Source of the DNA: Spinacia oleracea
Taxonomy: Eukaryota > Streptophyta > Magnoliopsida > Caryophyllales > Amaranthaceae
DNA length: 64,000 nt
NCBI RefSeq assembly: GCF_020520425.1
Contig: NC_079488.1
Span: 88,269,285 to 88,333,284, forward strand
Direction: 5' to 3'
Of the stretch, positions 1 to 13,200 are shown in pieces (within the stretch, counting starts at the first letter, position 1; each line of letters starts with the position of its first letter). A program made the translations under genes and the position numbers. Below the pieces are notes generated by a model. That model was not told the DNA's origin and searched no databases. It saw only the letters and a program-made list of their open reading frames with translations.

Positions 1-2310
1 ATACATGTACAAAACTTAACATTAATAAGCTTTAATAATAAAATAGCAAAATTAATTTACTAAATATTACATATCTCCATAAGATAATTCATTTCAATAA
101 TAGAAGAATAAAAAATTAAGCCTTAATATTCTCTTTGGATTGTATTATCCTCATTAGCATTAAAAAGAAAATTATATATAACATATTGTTAACGTAATGA
201 CACATTGTTAACGTAATAATCACATTATTAAATATTTATTATGGAGTACATTTGTACAATAAAAATGACGCATATCTTGAAGAATAAAGTCAAATTGTTT
301 TTTACCACCTAAAAAAATCGAGAATTTGTTTTATACCACATAAAAAATTAAAACTTGTATTTTACCACCTAAAAAATTTTAAGACTTGATTTTTACCACC
401 TAAAATTGAAAAAATAGATGAAACTGTTATGTGGAGGGCCACAATAGCGGTAATATATCTTATATTTTCTCTTTTTCCACGATTTCATATAATTAACTCT
501 CTTATTTTCTCCTACTTCATTCTTTTTATGAATTCACATGATTTTTTCTCTCATTAATTCATAAAATTAACAAAAATCAATGGAAATGAAGAGGGTGAAC
601 GAGTTAAAGAAAATTGTAGAGAGAGTGTATAAAATTGGAGGAAAATTGGATTAGTAAACCCACATAATGATTTCATCTTTTTTTTCCAGTTTTCAGATGG
701 TAAAAAACAAGTTTTAATTTATTTTTTTAGGTGGTAAAATAAATACGAGTATTAGATTTTTTTTAGGTGGTAAAAATAGTTTTTCATTTTTTTAGATGGT
801 AAAAAACAATTTTGTCCAAAAAATAATTAACAATTAAATATTGCATCCTACGTAGGAAAGAATAAAATCAATTTGTATACTCCGTACTATATGTTATAAC
901 CATGTGTAGTACTATAACTATATACTTAATTTGTAGTTCATATTAATTAGCACGTCAGGAATGATATATATTATCTTTTGGTGTCGTCCTTAGTGGTTTT
1001 TTTAATAAAATATGTCAACTAAAGAAACCTTTTAAATCTCTTTATTTCCTGATTGCTTTTCTTTCCTTCTCTACATACGGGATAATCAATAACTATATAC
1101 TAAAAGACACACCAGAAATGACATGTGTCATCTCCTAGTGTGTTTTTACATTTTTGTGTTAAAGAAACTTTTACAAACTCAATTCTAGGGGAAAAAAATC
1201 ATTTCCTTCTAATCTTATAGCAAAAATCTTAAATAATACTCTCTCTTTTCTTGAATGTTAGTCCATTTTGAAATCTAAGACAATCTAATATAGTACATTT
1301 GTCATATTAATTTAACACATGTGGGTAGACGAAAGAAAACATCAAGGAGTTTAACGAGGATACATGTTTACGTGGGAGTAAACGAGTAATCCATCTAGAT
1401 ATTTATGAGAGTATAATAAGAATATATGGTGGATAATTAAGGAAAGATTCAAAGTGGACTAATAAAAAATAACTCAATACGAAAAGAGGACTACTATTCA
1501 AGAACAAAGGGGGCATGAAATATTTATGGAAAAAATCCTAAAACTCTTGAACTGCTAATGACTTTTAAAAGTCGCTATAAATATAAAAATATTTTTTTAT
1601 GTAGTATTAGTATACTATTACTAAAAAAAATTTAAAAAAAATTGCGGGGTCGATATCCTTAAGAATTAACAAAAAATTATATGAATGTTTTCTTTCAAAA
1701 AAATGATTCAATTTGTCATTTGAAAATTTTATAACAATTGTCCTAAATTTGAAATTTTATTTAAACCAAATATATTAATCTGAACATTATAAGTAATAAC
1801 ATTTTAAACTTAAAAGTACGGGTCATAGCATAGATTTAAAGTTTTATTGACGGATTTAGGCCAAAGTAACAATATATTATACTCTGTATGAAGTAACAAT
1901 ATCCCGTAATAAGTAATGACAAATAAATTTTTACTAAAAATAAAACTCATCACATCTTGTGTTAATTCTGACTGATATACTCTACTGCTCAAGAACTTAT
2001 ATGGGTCATAATCACATTAAAAAATAAGAGTCCTTAAAAACTATAAATTGACCAATGTGAACTAATGATGTTTTACTCAAATTTAAAATTTTACTAAGTC
2101 GTTATTTTTAATTTGTATCTCATATTTTCTCAACCACACGTAACAAATACTAATAAATTTATTTCATTAAAAATATTTTTCAATTATAAATTATTGTTTA
2201 CGAGTAATTAAAAATTCTTCGTAAACAAATTTAGTAACATTGATGCAACCGCACGAGTTCTAAGCTAGTTACTTAAAATATTATTATTTCTATATTATTC
2301 TTGTTCTAAT
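1..2310. other. AT-rich intergenic sequence with MITE remnants
   Basis: No gene is supported here. The stretch is very AT-rich with stops in all frames. It holds one clear inverted-repeat element (289-817, listed separately) and a weaker one at about 1240-1516, whose ends both carry CTTGAAT followed by AGTCC in inverted orientation. A segment near 910-1000 partly resembles one near 1090-1180 (an ACTATATACT core followed by a block resembling CAGGAATGA), which suggests an old duplicated repeat. The 60-codon frame at 1810-1992 resembles no protein I know and looks like chance. Confidence 0.6.
289..817. mobile_element. Non-autonomous inverted-repeat element (MULE-like MITE)
   Basis: The left end reads GTCAAATTGTTTTTTACCAC. 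The right end, read on the minus strand, is GGACAAAATTGTTTTTTACC. Inside both ends the motif TTTTACCACCTAAAAAA recurs several times, so the terminal repeats are long and internally repetitive. No coding capacity is seen. The flanks are A-rich and no clean target duplication can be fixed. A fragment of the same family lies at about 42366-42440, upstream of the SCAMP gene. Confidence 0.6.
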
Positions 2311-2474
2311 CTATATTTTTCCCCCTACATTAGTTTCTTTTTTTGTATATTCTTCATAGTTTTTCCAATCCTCCTCATAAACTAACTCGGGATTTAAAGC
2401 TCTATCTAATTGCACGATTTCGGCACCAAAAGAAAATTCATCTCCTTTAAAACCATTATCTGGGTAACTTGATG
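2311..2474 (-). other. Unassigned exon-like open block (possible last exon)
   Basis: On the minus strand a TTTGCAG acceptor at 2475-2481 is followed by 53 open codons and a TAG stop (2311-2313). The predicted peptide is charged and protein-like, with stretches such as GDEFSFGAEIVQLD and NPELVYEEDW. Its base composition differs from the surrounding AT-rich, stop-rich DNA. No partner exon can be recognised in the next few hundred bases upstream. I do not recognise the family. It may be the tail of a gene fragment or of a transposon gene, and it could still be chance. Confidence 0.3.
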
Positions 2475-3241
2475 CTGCAAATTACCGGAAAAAATAAACA
2501 AAAAAAAATCAAAAAAATACTTAAAAACTTAGATAATTTTTTCTCATTCCTTATACTATTTTGTAACTGAGAACAGTATGATGTGGATTATGTTTGATTC
2601 TCAATTTGCATTAAAAAATAAAAAAAATGACTTAGTATTATGTATTAAATAAATTAGTCGGAAGATTTATTTATGACATGAAATTGTATAAAATAAATTA
2701 TCAATTATGATTTATATTCATTTATGCTCAAAATAAGCTTATTAATATTCGTTTTTTTTCCTAAGGTGAAACTTAACAATTAATTTTACACAAGAAGTTT
2801 CGGATTTAAAAATAAATAAATTTGTTAGATTTAAAATTATTTATTGACTAATTAGATTAATGATTAATAATTTGTTGAAGATTAAAGATTTGATTTTTAA
2901 TTAACTTGACCTTGAAAAACAACTTCTCCTTGAAAACATGGAATGCTACTATAATTTTCTTAAAAACTTAATTTATGCTTCTTTGAAAACTATTATACTT
3001 TCTTTGAAAAACTACTATGCTTTGATTCTCTTTTAGTTGCTGGATTTCTACTTTGCCAAAATTTTTTGGCTATTTTACTTCTTCTACTACTTATTTCTTA
3101 CACACTTAATGTGCAAGAGACAAATTTCTAGTGCAACTTGCAACAGAATATTCTAAAATAAGCAAAATTTAGGTAAAAAGCGTGAAATTCTACCGCACTC
3201 TACCATCCTTAAAAGACACGACTTACTTCCCCGTAACTCAA
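2475..3241. other. AT-rich spacer, nothing recognised
   Basis: Stops occur in all frames and no repeat with definable ends is visible. The right part abuts the Gypsy remnant and may be its degenerate 3' untranslated region or LTR. Confidence 0.5.
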
Positions 3242-5048
3242 CTAACCTCGAAAAAATAATTCTGGGTATTTCTTTCTCATGTCATCTTCTGCTTCGCAAG
3301 TTGCTTCCTCAGACTCTTGGTTAGACCATAAGACTTTCATTATTCTCACATCTTTCGTGTGTGTACTGCGCACTTTGCTATCTAGAATTTTGACAGGTCT
3401 TTCCTCATATGTCAAATTAGAGTCTAAATCAACAATTTTTGGTTGCAACACATGAGACTTATCTGAGACATACTTTCTCAACTGCGAGATATAGAATACA
3501 TGATGAACTCTATGAAGGTCCATTGGAAATTTTAATTGATAAGCTACCTTTCCCACTCGCTTTAGGATCTCATAGGGTCCTACATACTTTGGGCTAAGCT
3601 TTCCCATTTTCTCAAATCTCATGACTCCTTTCATGGGTGAAACCTTAAGTAACACCTTATCTCCTACTTGAAATTCTTGCTTTGTACGCTTCAAGTCCGC
3701 GTAGCTCTTCTACCTATCTTGGGCAGCTTGAATCTTTGCTTGGATAACTCTCACTTGGTTCATCGTATCTTCTATCGTTTGAGGACCTAATACGACTGTC
3801 TCACTAATGTCACTCCAGTATAGTGGACTTCTACATTTCCTTCCATATAATGCTTCAAATGGTGTCATTTCAATACTATCATGATAACTATTGTTGTACG
3901 AGAACTCTATCAAGTCCAAGCTTTCTTCCCAACCTCCTTGGAAATCAATGACTCAAGATCGAATCATGTCTTCGAGTGTCTGAATGGTCCTTTTTGTTTG
4001 CCCATATGTCGTTGGATAGAATTTCGTACTCATCTTTAATGTAGTACCAAAGTTCTCTTGAACGCCTTTCCAGAATTTCGAAAGAAATCTAGAATCACTA
4101 TCTGAAACAATGTTCTTTGGAACTCCATGAAGTCTCACAACATGCTTGATGTAAGATTTGTCCAATTTTCCATTTTCCAAGTTTATTTCATAGGAATAAA
4201 CACTGCTGACTTGGTTAACCGATTTACTACTACCAATATGGTATCATTTCCTGCTTTCGATTGTGGAAAACACATGACGAAATTCATAGAAATACAATCC
4301 CATTTCCAGCTTGGAATTTCTAGTGGCTGAACTTTTACTTGAGGCTTTATATGCTCTATCTTGACTTTCTGGCAAGTCAAACATCATGAAACAAATGCAG
4401 CAACTTCACTCTTCATTCTAGGCCACCAATACACCTTCTTAAGATCCTTAACTTGTCATGGTGAACTTAATAGGGTGTATTGTGCCCTTCCTCCATAATC
4501 TTCTTCTTTAATTCCTCACATTTTTGTGGTACACACCACCTTCCTTTGTATCTCAAGCTACCATCCTCGTGGATCTTGAATTCCAACTCTTGTCCTGGCG
4601 AAATCTTCCCTTTGATTCGATTAAACTTAACATCTCCTACTTGGTTTTCCTTGATCTCATCAAAGATTGTTGGTTAAAAAGTCAAAACACTCAACATATT
4701 CTCCAACTCTTCACCTTCTACAAGATCTAGGCTTAGTATTTCCATATCCTTACACAACTTTGGTACTACAAGAGAGTTCACTCTATGGCTTAATTTTCTA
4801 CTTAGAGCATCCACAACTATATTTTCCTTTCCCTCATGTTACTGGATGTATAAATCGTAGTCCTTTACCAAATATAGCCACCTTCTTTGATGCATATTCA
4901 AGTCCTTTTGCGTAAAGATATACTTCAAACTCTTGTGATCCGTGTAGATCTTACACTTCACACCATACAAGTAATGCATCCATATCTTCAATGCGAAAAC
5001 AATCGCTGCTAGTTCTAGGTCACGGGTAGGGTGATTTGCTTCATAAAT
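3242..5048 (-). pseudogene. Ty3/Gypsy (Del/Tekay-like chromovirus) pol remnant
   Basis: Reading the minus strand from high to low coordinates gives pol in the expected order. RNase H is at 4839-5048 ([28 protein letters not shown]). The integrase start is at 4183-4380 ([21 protein letters not shown]). The integrase core follows at 3953-4180 ([15 protein letters not shown], then [18 protein letters not shown]) and 3710-3919 (EFSYNNSYH, FEALYGRKCRSPLYW). The tail at 3242-3694 ends in a chromodomain-like region (ILDSKVRS, VKVLW-type MKVLWSNQESEEATCEAEDD, KYPELF). Frame changes and stops separate the blocks, so it is dead. Known family members end integrase with this chromodomain, hence the Del/Tekay call. 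The reverse transcriptase half is missing: sequence homology stops at 5048, where an unrelated repeat begins. Confidence 0.85.
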
Positions 5049-6565
5049 GTAACGCCCCGACCTGTAATTCATGGAATTAAGCAGCGGAATTTACCTAACT
5101 CGGTCGGGACATTACTGTCGTAACTCCCTCTTAGGAATTACAAGGCAACATCATAACATAAGCTATTAAATCCTTCGAATTAACATAATGATTCTTTATA
5201 TTCCCAAAATAGATGTACATAACTTACTAAAAGTCTTTAATTAAAAAACTTAAAACATTAACTAGGTGAATAATATTAAAGTGAAATCCTCGCCACTACT
5301 CGTTTCAATCGTTCCCAGCAGTACCTAAAATAGAAAACAAAACGGTGAGCCGAAGACCCAGTAACGAACTATTCTAGCAACGTAAATTCATTTCAATTCA
5401 TTTTATTTAATAACACAGGGAGAATAGAATACTGTAAAACATTTAATAAAATATAATATTTAATTCATTCATAACATTTTATTAACATGCTAGTTGTCGG
5501 CAAGTACGAACTGTGAAGGATTTCTCCACGCGGTCCTGGGCCCATAAGAGCCCGGGCTTATAATCAAACTGGTAACATTGGGCCTGGGCCCGAGCCTAGG
5601 CTCATAAACCATGGGAGCCTGGGCTCGTAATCCATGGGTAGACAAGTGTCCATAGGTACATGCATGACCGATAAATAGAAATATGATAGTTTATATACTG
5701 CCAGACAAACTAGGTTTTTCACTTTCATTTATCATGTTTTATTGTAATTTTCCTAAGCCTTAGCTTTTGTATTTCATTTGAAATAACATAACTCTTTTAA
5801 ATCATAAAACATCATTTAGATCATGGGATCAATAAAATATCATTTCTTTTATGGCATCACATAAACAATCAATTTATGGGAAAACTCAATCAAATCATAT
5901 TATAAATAATAATTCAATCAAATCATAATTCATTCCCTCAATTCATAAAACATGTCAAAACGTACATTTAGTTCATAAATTCAATCATAAAATTTCATAA
6001 TCACATTTACAAGGGAATTGCGGGTACTAGCAATAGCCGTTACCTCACTTCCGCGATTTTGCTAAGGATTTTCCTTGGTTCGTTCGTCCTGAGCTCTGAG
6101 TCCAATTTCTTTCAAAATATGAAATCATTGAATATAATTAGTACTAAATTGATAAATAATTTAAAATCAATATTTTATAAATCATAAATTTTATAAGTCA
6201 TGAATTTTATAAATAACAAATTTTAATAAGAATATAATTTCATAATTTAATGAAAATATTATTAATCGAAATTTCAATCGAAATATATTTAATTCGTATA
6301 GTTAGTAACTTGGTGTTGCTGCTTCAAGCGGTTTGCTGCTTCCTGCAGTTCTTTTCTCTCTCTTCTTTTTTTTTTTTTTTGAATTTAGGGTTTTGTAATT
6401 ATTAAAGTTTTATATACTACGTATATTGTACTTAGAATGTATACAAATTGAATTTGGAGTGTTTTCTGGAGAAATTAAAGGTGTATAGTGGTTTTCAGGT
6501 TTAGATTGGCTGAAAATTTTATTTTGATGCGGATTGCACTAATTACAAAACGTAAGAGGCTGATT
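5049..6565 (-). repeat. Probable LTR / non-coding repeat interrupting the Gypsy copy
   Basis: Homology to the Gypsy RNase H ends abruptly at 5048, and TGTAACGCCCCGACC begins at 5049. Read on the minus strand this gives an end in ...GGGGCGTTACA, a common terminus of plant Gypsy LTRs. The block near 6020-6080 (GAGGTAACGGCTATTGCTAG on the minus strand) also resembles LTR leader sequence. No open frame is present. A short GC-rich part (5540-5640) repeats words such as GAGCCTGGGCTC. I cannot define the right boundary or a target duplication, so whether this is a solo LTR or part of a rearranged element is open. Confidence 0.4.
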
Positions 6566-6580
6566 TGCTTCAATTAAAAG

Positions 6581-6691
6581 TTTTTTTTTTTTTGGTGCGA
6601 ATGAGCCACAAAGGGCGGGGATGAGAATCGATCTCAGGATCACCTGGAATCGGGATGGAAGCTCTAACCAACTGAGCTATCCATCACTCTC
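6581..6691 (-). mobile_element. tRNA-derived SINE with 15-bp target duplication
   Basis: On the minus strand the element starts GTGATGGATAGCTCAGTTGG, a classic RNA polymerase III box A as in tRNAs. A degenerate box B (GATCGATTC) follows, and the element ends in a run of 13 A. The flanks are an exact 15-bp direct repeat, TGCTTCAATTAAAAG, at 6566-6580 and 6692-6706, the hallmark of L1-assisted retroposition. Length is 111 bp. It is not a functional tRNA gene, because there is no acceptor-stem pairing and the tail is poly(A). The family cannot be named. Confidence 0.85.
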
Positions 6692-6706
6692 TGCTTCAAT
6701 TAAAAG

Positions 6707-7293
6707 TAGGAGGACTGGTTTGCACATAAGACATAAGTCTTGGGGCTTATTTGCCACCAACGTCAAAAACATTATAAAACAGACTAAACCGGAACGTATA
6801 AAGATCATTTTGAAACGAAGGCGGTAGTATATAGCTATTGATAACGTGGAAATTGAATTTTTGCAAGCAGTATCTAATTATATATTGATGTGGTTGCTAT
6901 AAATATGTATCTTCCATTTGGCCCTAAGTTAATATGAGTATTTTACTACGTATAAACTTCTTTAAAAATTGAAGTACAAAAAATGTTCAATATCAGATAA
7001 AGATAAGACTGCAATTTCTTTCCCAATAAATTAGTTTAAGACTAAAGTATTTTGTATCTTACAACACTTTCATATTAAACAATCTGTGTGAACAACTCCA
7101 TTGCAGTACAACCCTCCCCTCGATCTACACTTTTATATAAGTTGTTAAATTCCAAGATGGAATTTAATCAACACATTTGCACCACTGCCACAGCTCAGCC
7201 CCCTTAGCTTTTCACTATGCTTCTGGCAATAACAATAACACAGCATACATGCAAATTACAAATATATATTTAGCAGATTAAATGCCAAACATT
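6707..7293. other. Kinesin-5 3' flank and 3' UTR
   Basis: This non-coding stretch lies directly downstream of the minus-strand kinesin stop codon (7294-7296). The part nearest the stop should be its 3' UTR, but I cannot fix the poly(A) site. No other feature is seen. Confidence 0.5.
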
Positions 7294-10200
7294 TCAGTTC
7301 CGTTCTACTAAGGGGGATCGTGGTATGCAAGACGGTTTAACTTCCTTGTCATCAGCTGATTCATAAGGATGATTTTCTCGAAATTCCTCTAAAAGAGTAT
7401 CCATTGGCATGGTGCACAAAGCCTCAATAGTCCCTTTACTTGGTACATCTGTCTCACATCTTACTGGTGTCGTTCCAGTCGGTTCATAATCCTGACAAAT
7501 CAACAAAATATTTTATCAGAAATTCTTATCACATTTCATAATAATGTATATAAAAGAAACATGATAATCAGGCAGCGATTAGAACCTTCATATCAACTTT
7601 ATTATGCCTTATGATTACACTCTAAATTCAGTTCTAACAAACAACTCTTCCCTGGTAACTTCACAAGGTTTTTGTAGTTTCTTAATCCGGATTTAACACA
7701 GAAGATGTTTCAACCTGATATTTTCATGAGCATGACTGCAAACTATATCCTTACCATGTATCTTTGCTGGAAAGTCCCCTGTGCCTCATTTTCAATGTGT
7801 GAAACCTGACCAGAATGATCCTCCCTGAAATTTTCAAGGTTCTCTGCCTGATTTTTGACAGTCGAACATATTTCAGATACTTCTCCTTCTTGCCTCTCCG
7901 ATAATCCTGTGATGATAAAAATAACACCAGAATGCAAGATATGAGAACAGAACCTTGTTATTATCCCAAATATTGTAAGCACGCATGAAAAAAGCATATA
8001 ACAAAGTGACTACCGGTGACCACACAAACAAATCAAAATACAAAACAGATAACAAATTTTAACTAGGACAATGGGTATGGCCAGAAATCAGAGTTACAGA
8101 CAATTTCAAGTGTTTCTGTGGGGATAAAAGTCACAGTTCTACTTCCAAACTTCAACCAAATCATTTCATTGACATGAAGGTTATTACACAGAGTTAAGCA
8201 CAATTTTCTTGAGCATCAATACTTTTAGCCCTAGGCGTGGTAATTCAAGAGAGTTAACAGGCAATTAAGCCAATTATAGATTAGGATTCAGATACTTTAG
8301 GGATTCAACTCATCAAACTTCAAACAAAAAGTTTATCTAAAAACTTCAGTTGTCAATAAAATGTTCAATATTTGATCACGGTAGTAAAAGAGAAGAAATT
8401 AATAAGAATATCAGTAAACACACCACGGTAACAGAAAACTTACTATCTAGGTCATGCACAATATCTTCACTGCATTTAACCGCATCTTGGCCAGCTGCAG
8501 CCCTTGCAGAATCAATTTCGGAATCATGGTGCCCATGGCTTTCTAACATGTTCCTGTGCATTAAAAGTATATTATGAGACAGTATCTTACAGGAAGTAAA
8601 TTGGTAAACTCAATAGTTGTTCTCTTAATTAAAAACTGCATGGAAGAACCATGACTGGCAGAGGATGCAATGTCCAGCAGCATCTAGAGCTTTATAAAAC
8701 TAAGGTCAACAAAGCATATGTTATCAATGTCGGGGATAAAAGTAGCATATATAATCGACTACTGACCTCACTAAAGAAATCATCGTTGAGGCCTGATTAC
8801 CGCATCTATCGTTTACAGATTCATGAGTCGTCTTCATATGCTTGGAAGCCGTCTCAGCAGTGCTCACACTAAAATTTTAATATGAAATAACCAAGGGAAA
8901 GATCATTATAATATTCTATGACAGATGAGGTCTTTAAACAAAAGAATTCACACAAACTAAGTGAAATAATCCTACAAAAAACACATTCAAGGCAATTGTT
9001 GATCAGAAAACCAACCTTTTCTGTAAAAGCAGCTCCATGCTACAATGTTGAGCTGCTGAGAAATCAGCATTATCGATTGCATTACTCTCAGCCTGCATAG
9101 AAAATGTCTGCCATTTTCGTTTTGTATCTGTTGTGAAACCCTCAACAGAAGATATATGCTCATCCAAATAAAATTTGTTCGCAATAGCTGTTTCTCTAAG
9201 ATCAATGAGTCTTGCATCAACCTGCATAATACAAGTATTATTCAAATTTTAATGTGAACACAAAACTGAAAGACAGGAGTTGAAACTACAAAGTGGCCCA
9301 CATACCATTTCCTTCTGACGACGAATGTGGCTAGTTACTAAATTAGTCACATCAGCAAGAAGCTTTTCAGCATCAGATTTTGATTGTTCCTACACATAGC
9401 CCCAAAACACCTTAAATATTATCGAAAACCAAGTAATCTTCGTTATGCACAAAAAGAAGAGCAACCAACCTCAAACGCTTGCTGGAATTCAGAAATACTC
9501 TTTATCTGAATCTCCTCAATCTGAGACGCGTGAACACCAAGCTTGCTTGATTCTTCAGTCATCTTTTGCAAATAAACATTTATAAAATCTGCAATATCCT
9601 TCATGTGCGCAATGCTATCATGAAACCTCTGCATTTCAAAACATAAAAAACATAAGTCCTTCTTAAACCCTTCAAACAAATGCGTCAATGAATAGTGGCA
9701 TTCAGAAGATTGACAACTCAGAAAAGTACATGTACATAAGAATACTGCTGATAGTTCTTGAACTAAAAACACCAACCTTGCGCAGTTCCCGGGCAAAAAG
9801 AGCCATTTCCCCTTGGTGGCTCGATAGAGTTGTTTGAAGATCATCATATATAGACATTGCTTCACCATCTTCGGTCTCTAGAAACTAACACATAAAAAAA
9901 AAGAATTAGAGGCTTGAAAACTATTATATCCTCCGTTCTTTTTTTAGTAGACACAGTTTAACTTTTGACACTATTCACATAATATACTTTGACTATCAAT
10001 TGTAATTTATACTTAAGAAAAAATATAAGCATGTGGCTTCTTGTTATAATCGTCTTACTATATAGATTTATAATATGAACTTTTTATAATTTTTACACAG
10101 TGACAATTAAAGATATTAATGATTTAAATGTTACATTGACAAACGTGATAAAATAAATGTGTCAACTAAAAAAGAACGGATAAGGCATAAAGTCAGATCA

Positions 10201-13200
10201 GTTATTCATGGAAAACGCAGGTATCAAGTATTCATCAGCAAGCTTTCTTTTCACAAGTAATCATCAAATACTCAAGTTAATATTAGCAGAGTGAAGCACA
10301 TACAAATGAAGGTCACAAAGTGACAAAAAAGTGTTCCAATTATTTAAACATTGGTTTTTCAAACACACCTCCTCGAGAGACCGGGCATTGGCAGAAGCTT
10401 GAGATGCCATCTCTTCCAAGCTAGCATCAGTGCTTGCTTTGTGCAACCGAACAACATTTTGTAAAGCATCAACATGCGAAATATACAAAGTCCTTGAAGC
10501 CACCACCTTTTTCTTTAATTTAGTCACAGCCTGCAGGCATATTTATGCGAAAATAAGATATATAAAGGAAAAGTTGACATCTACCGATGAACAAAACACA
10601 AGCAGAAGCAACACGCTTGAACCATATCCAACTATAACTGGATCTGATCACCTACCTCATTATGGTTATCAATCAGCGAATGGCAGAGCTTATCTATACT
10701 TTGTAGGTTCTCATTTTGTTGAGACATTGAAGATGCCACTGTACTGCAAAGGGAACCAAGTCGCTTTACAAGCTCAGTTTGATAACTTTCCACCACTGAC
10801 TTGTTATCAGCATTCAACTTGTCCTCTCTATCTGTTCCTCGAAACAGAATCATATCACATATCAAATATGATGTGCATGTGGTGATGACCAATCAAAATA
10901 GCAAAACAAGCTACATACCAATTTTTGAATGTAGTGAAGCATTATCTTGAAGAGCTTTCTCCAAGTCCGAGCGCAACCCACAAGCTTGATGAGTCAATGC
11001 TTTTTCTGTTTAAACCATCGCAAGTTATTTGGTGATCAGAGAACACGACGACACATAATACACATTTCAACATGAGATCTTAATTAAATCCGAACACAGT
11101 TCAACCTGCTTTTTTCTGCTCTGATATTATAAAATCTCTTTCTTTGATAGTGTACTTGGTTTTCTTCAGCTCCTCCTCAGTTCCCGTCAACAATTTTCTT
11201 GTGAGACTCAAGTCTTTCTGCATGGATTACAAGATAATTAATAAATTTAACATGGAAAAGAACAAAAGCATACATTAGGCAGAAGCAACATGCATCACCT
11301 GCGTTGTATCAAGCTTCTTACTCAAATCAGAGCATTCTTGAACCTGAGCAGAATATCTACCTTGCAAATCTTCAAGTTGCTATTCCATAGGATAAATATG
11401 ACTGATGTTAGAATAAGCTAAAACAGGAAACAAGTTTCAAAATAAAAAGAGTAAGCAGTGCGCCATACCTTCTGCTGGCTCTCAATTGTAACTCCCATCT
11501 GCTCAATCTGATCAGCCATTGCCTAAATGTGTAAACAAAAATAACAAATTAACAGTGTTTTGTTTGATCATGAGACTAAGGATTCACAGTGAGACCAGAT
11601 ACTAACTATCTACTCATTGAAACGAGTACACTAATAAACATGGAAACTCTAAGCCATCACTAGTAGGCAGTCAAAGAAGGAGAACATTAATACCTTTCGT
11701 TCACTTTCTTCCTGGTAGTAACGATCTTTTGGAATGTATACTCCATTCTTTTCACGTGCCGCATAAACCTCTAAAAGAAGGTTGCAGGTTTAGCTTAACA
11801 TTGTGAAACTCGAGGAAAATAATTCATTACACGTGTAGTCACGAGTTTCTCACCTCCCTTCAGTCTCTCAATTTCTCCATAAAGATCCTTTATCAGCGTT
11901 GATTTCATCATTTTTTGGTTGACCTATAAAACAATGGAACATTGATTACATCACCTAAGATGAAATTAAGAGCACGAAAAGAAACTAAACATCGAGTAAG
12001 AACTACTATGAAAAAGTAATTGAACAAAACACCACTTTGAAATACAGCAAGGCACAGGACAATATAATTAGAGTTAATAGCATTGTAACATACCTCAAAA
12101 CAAAGACATCTAGAATTAAGGCTTAAGAGATGAATACAAAATACAGTCTGTACTCCTACGGTCACTTATTACTTATTAAAACTAGGGAACCAACCTCTGG
12201 CTTGTTCTTGATATGCTTAGCCCTGTGTGCATAATCCAAGGTGCTCAGGGTCTCCTCTAGACAATGGACGGCAGGTGATACTGTTGCTATGATACATGTC
12301 TTTGTTCGTCCTCCGAGTGAATCACGCAATAATCTTGTGAGTTTGCTATCCCTGTACATCCCAAAAATTGAAAGTTTAGATTTAATGACAACAACATTCA
12401 ACAGCTTTCTATATAACTGCCTAAGTACTGACCTGTAAGGAATATGTCCAAGATGCTCCACCAGAGCATTGATAACTCTTCCTAGAGTGAGTAGACTTTT
12501 GTTAATCTCTCCAGCTTCTCTGGCACGGCCCTGATAAATTTAAAATACTGTGGATTAGAACAACAACATCAAGTCAAAACTGGTATCCTGTCACTTTCAG
12601 TTGAGCACAGATTTTAGACATGTCCCCAAACGGTGGAACTGCAACATTAGAGTACCATATCAGATGAAATTAAATAAAAGATATCAATAAAATATCACAC
12701 CTCACGAGCCCCAGACCGAGAAATGTTCTCGGACCCTGCTAAATCGACCAAATTGAGTTTTCCACATTTGATGAGCTCTTCCCCTTCTGGTGTTGCTTCT
12801 TTGATGTGTATGGTTATAGAAAACAGAGAATGTGAACGACTGGAAAATAACAAAACAAAAAAAAAATTAAAAATCTTGTTTTTTTCTTAATGGAGTGTTG
12901 AGTATGTAAATAGGGACTGGAAAAGGATGAAAAAGTAACAAGCAAAGACAAGTTTGATGGAAGACCTTGATTGTTTATTAAGAAAAGTTTCAGCAGTGCG
13001 GCGTTTGGCTGATCCCCTTTCAAGAAGAGTAAAAATCTCACTAGCACTGGTGACAATCTCCTCTTCCAACCCCCTGACTAGGACTCCACCTTTACCATCC
13101 TCCATGAGGGGCAGCTGCTTCTTCTGCCTATCCTCCAAAGCAACTTTTGAAATTTCTTCTGGTGCCAATAAATCAGTAATTTCCTCATTATACAGCTCTA

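Noticed and set aside
6597..6690. tRNA gene
   Set aside because: Box A is good but box B is degenerate, there is no acceptor stem, and a poly(A) tail and 15-bp target duplication show a SINE.
9443..9868. 141-codon minus-strand frame taken as one exon
   Set aside because: It runs through a GT/AG intron (9629-9776); only its 5' part (exon 16) and 3' part (exon 17) belong to kinesin-5.
10430..10885. 151-codon plus-strand frame
   Set aside because: Antisense shadow of kinesin exons 14 and 15, whose minus-strand exon structure is complete and in phase.
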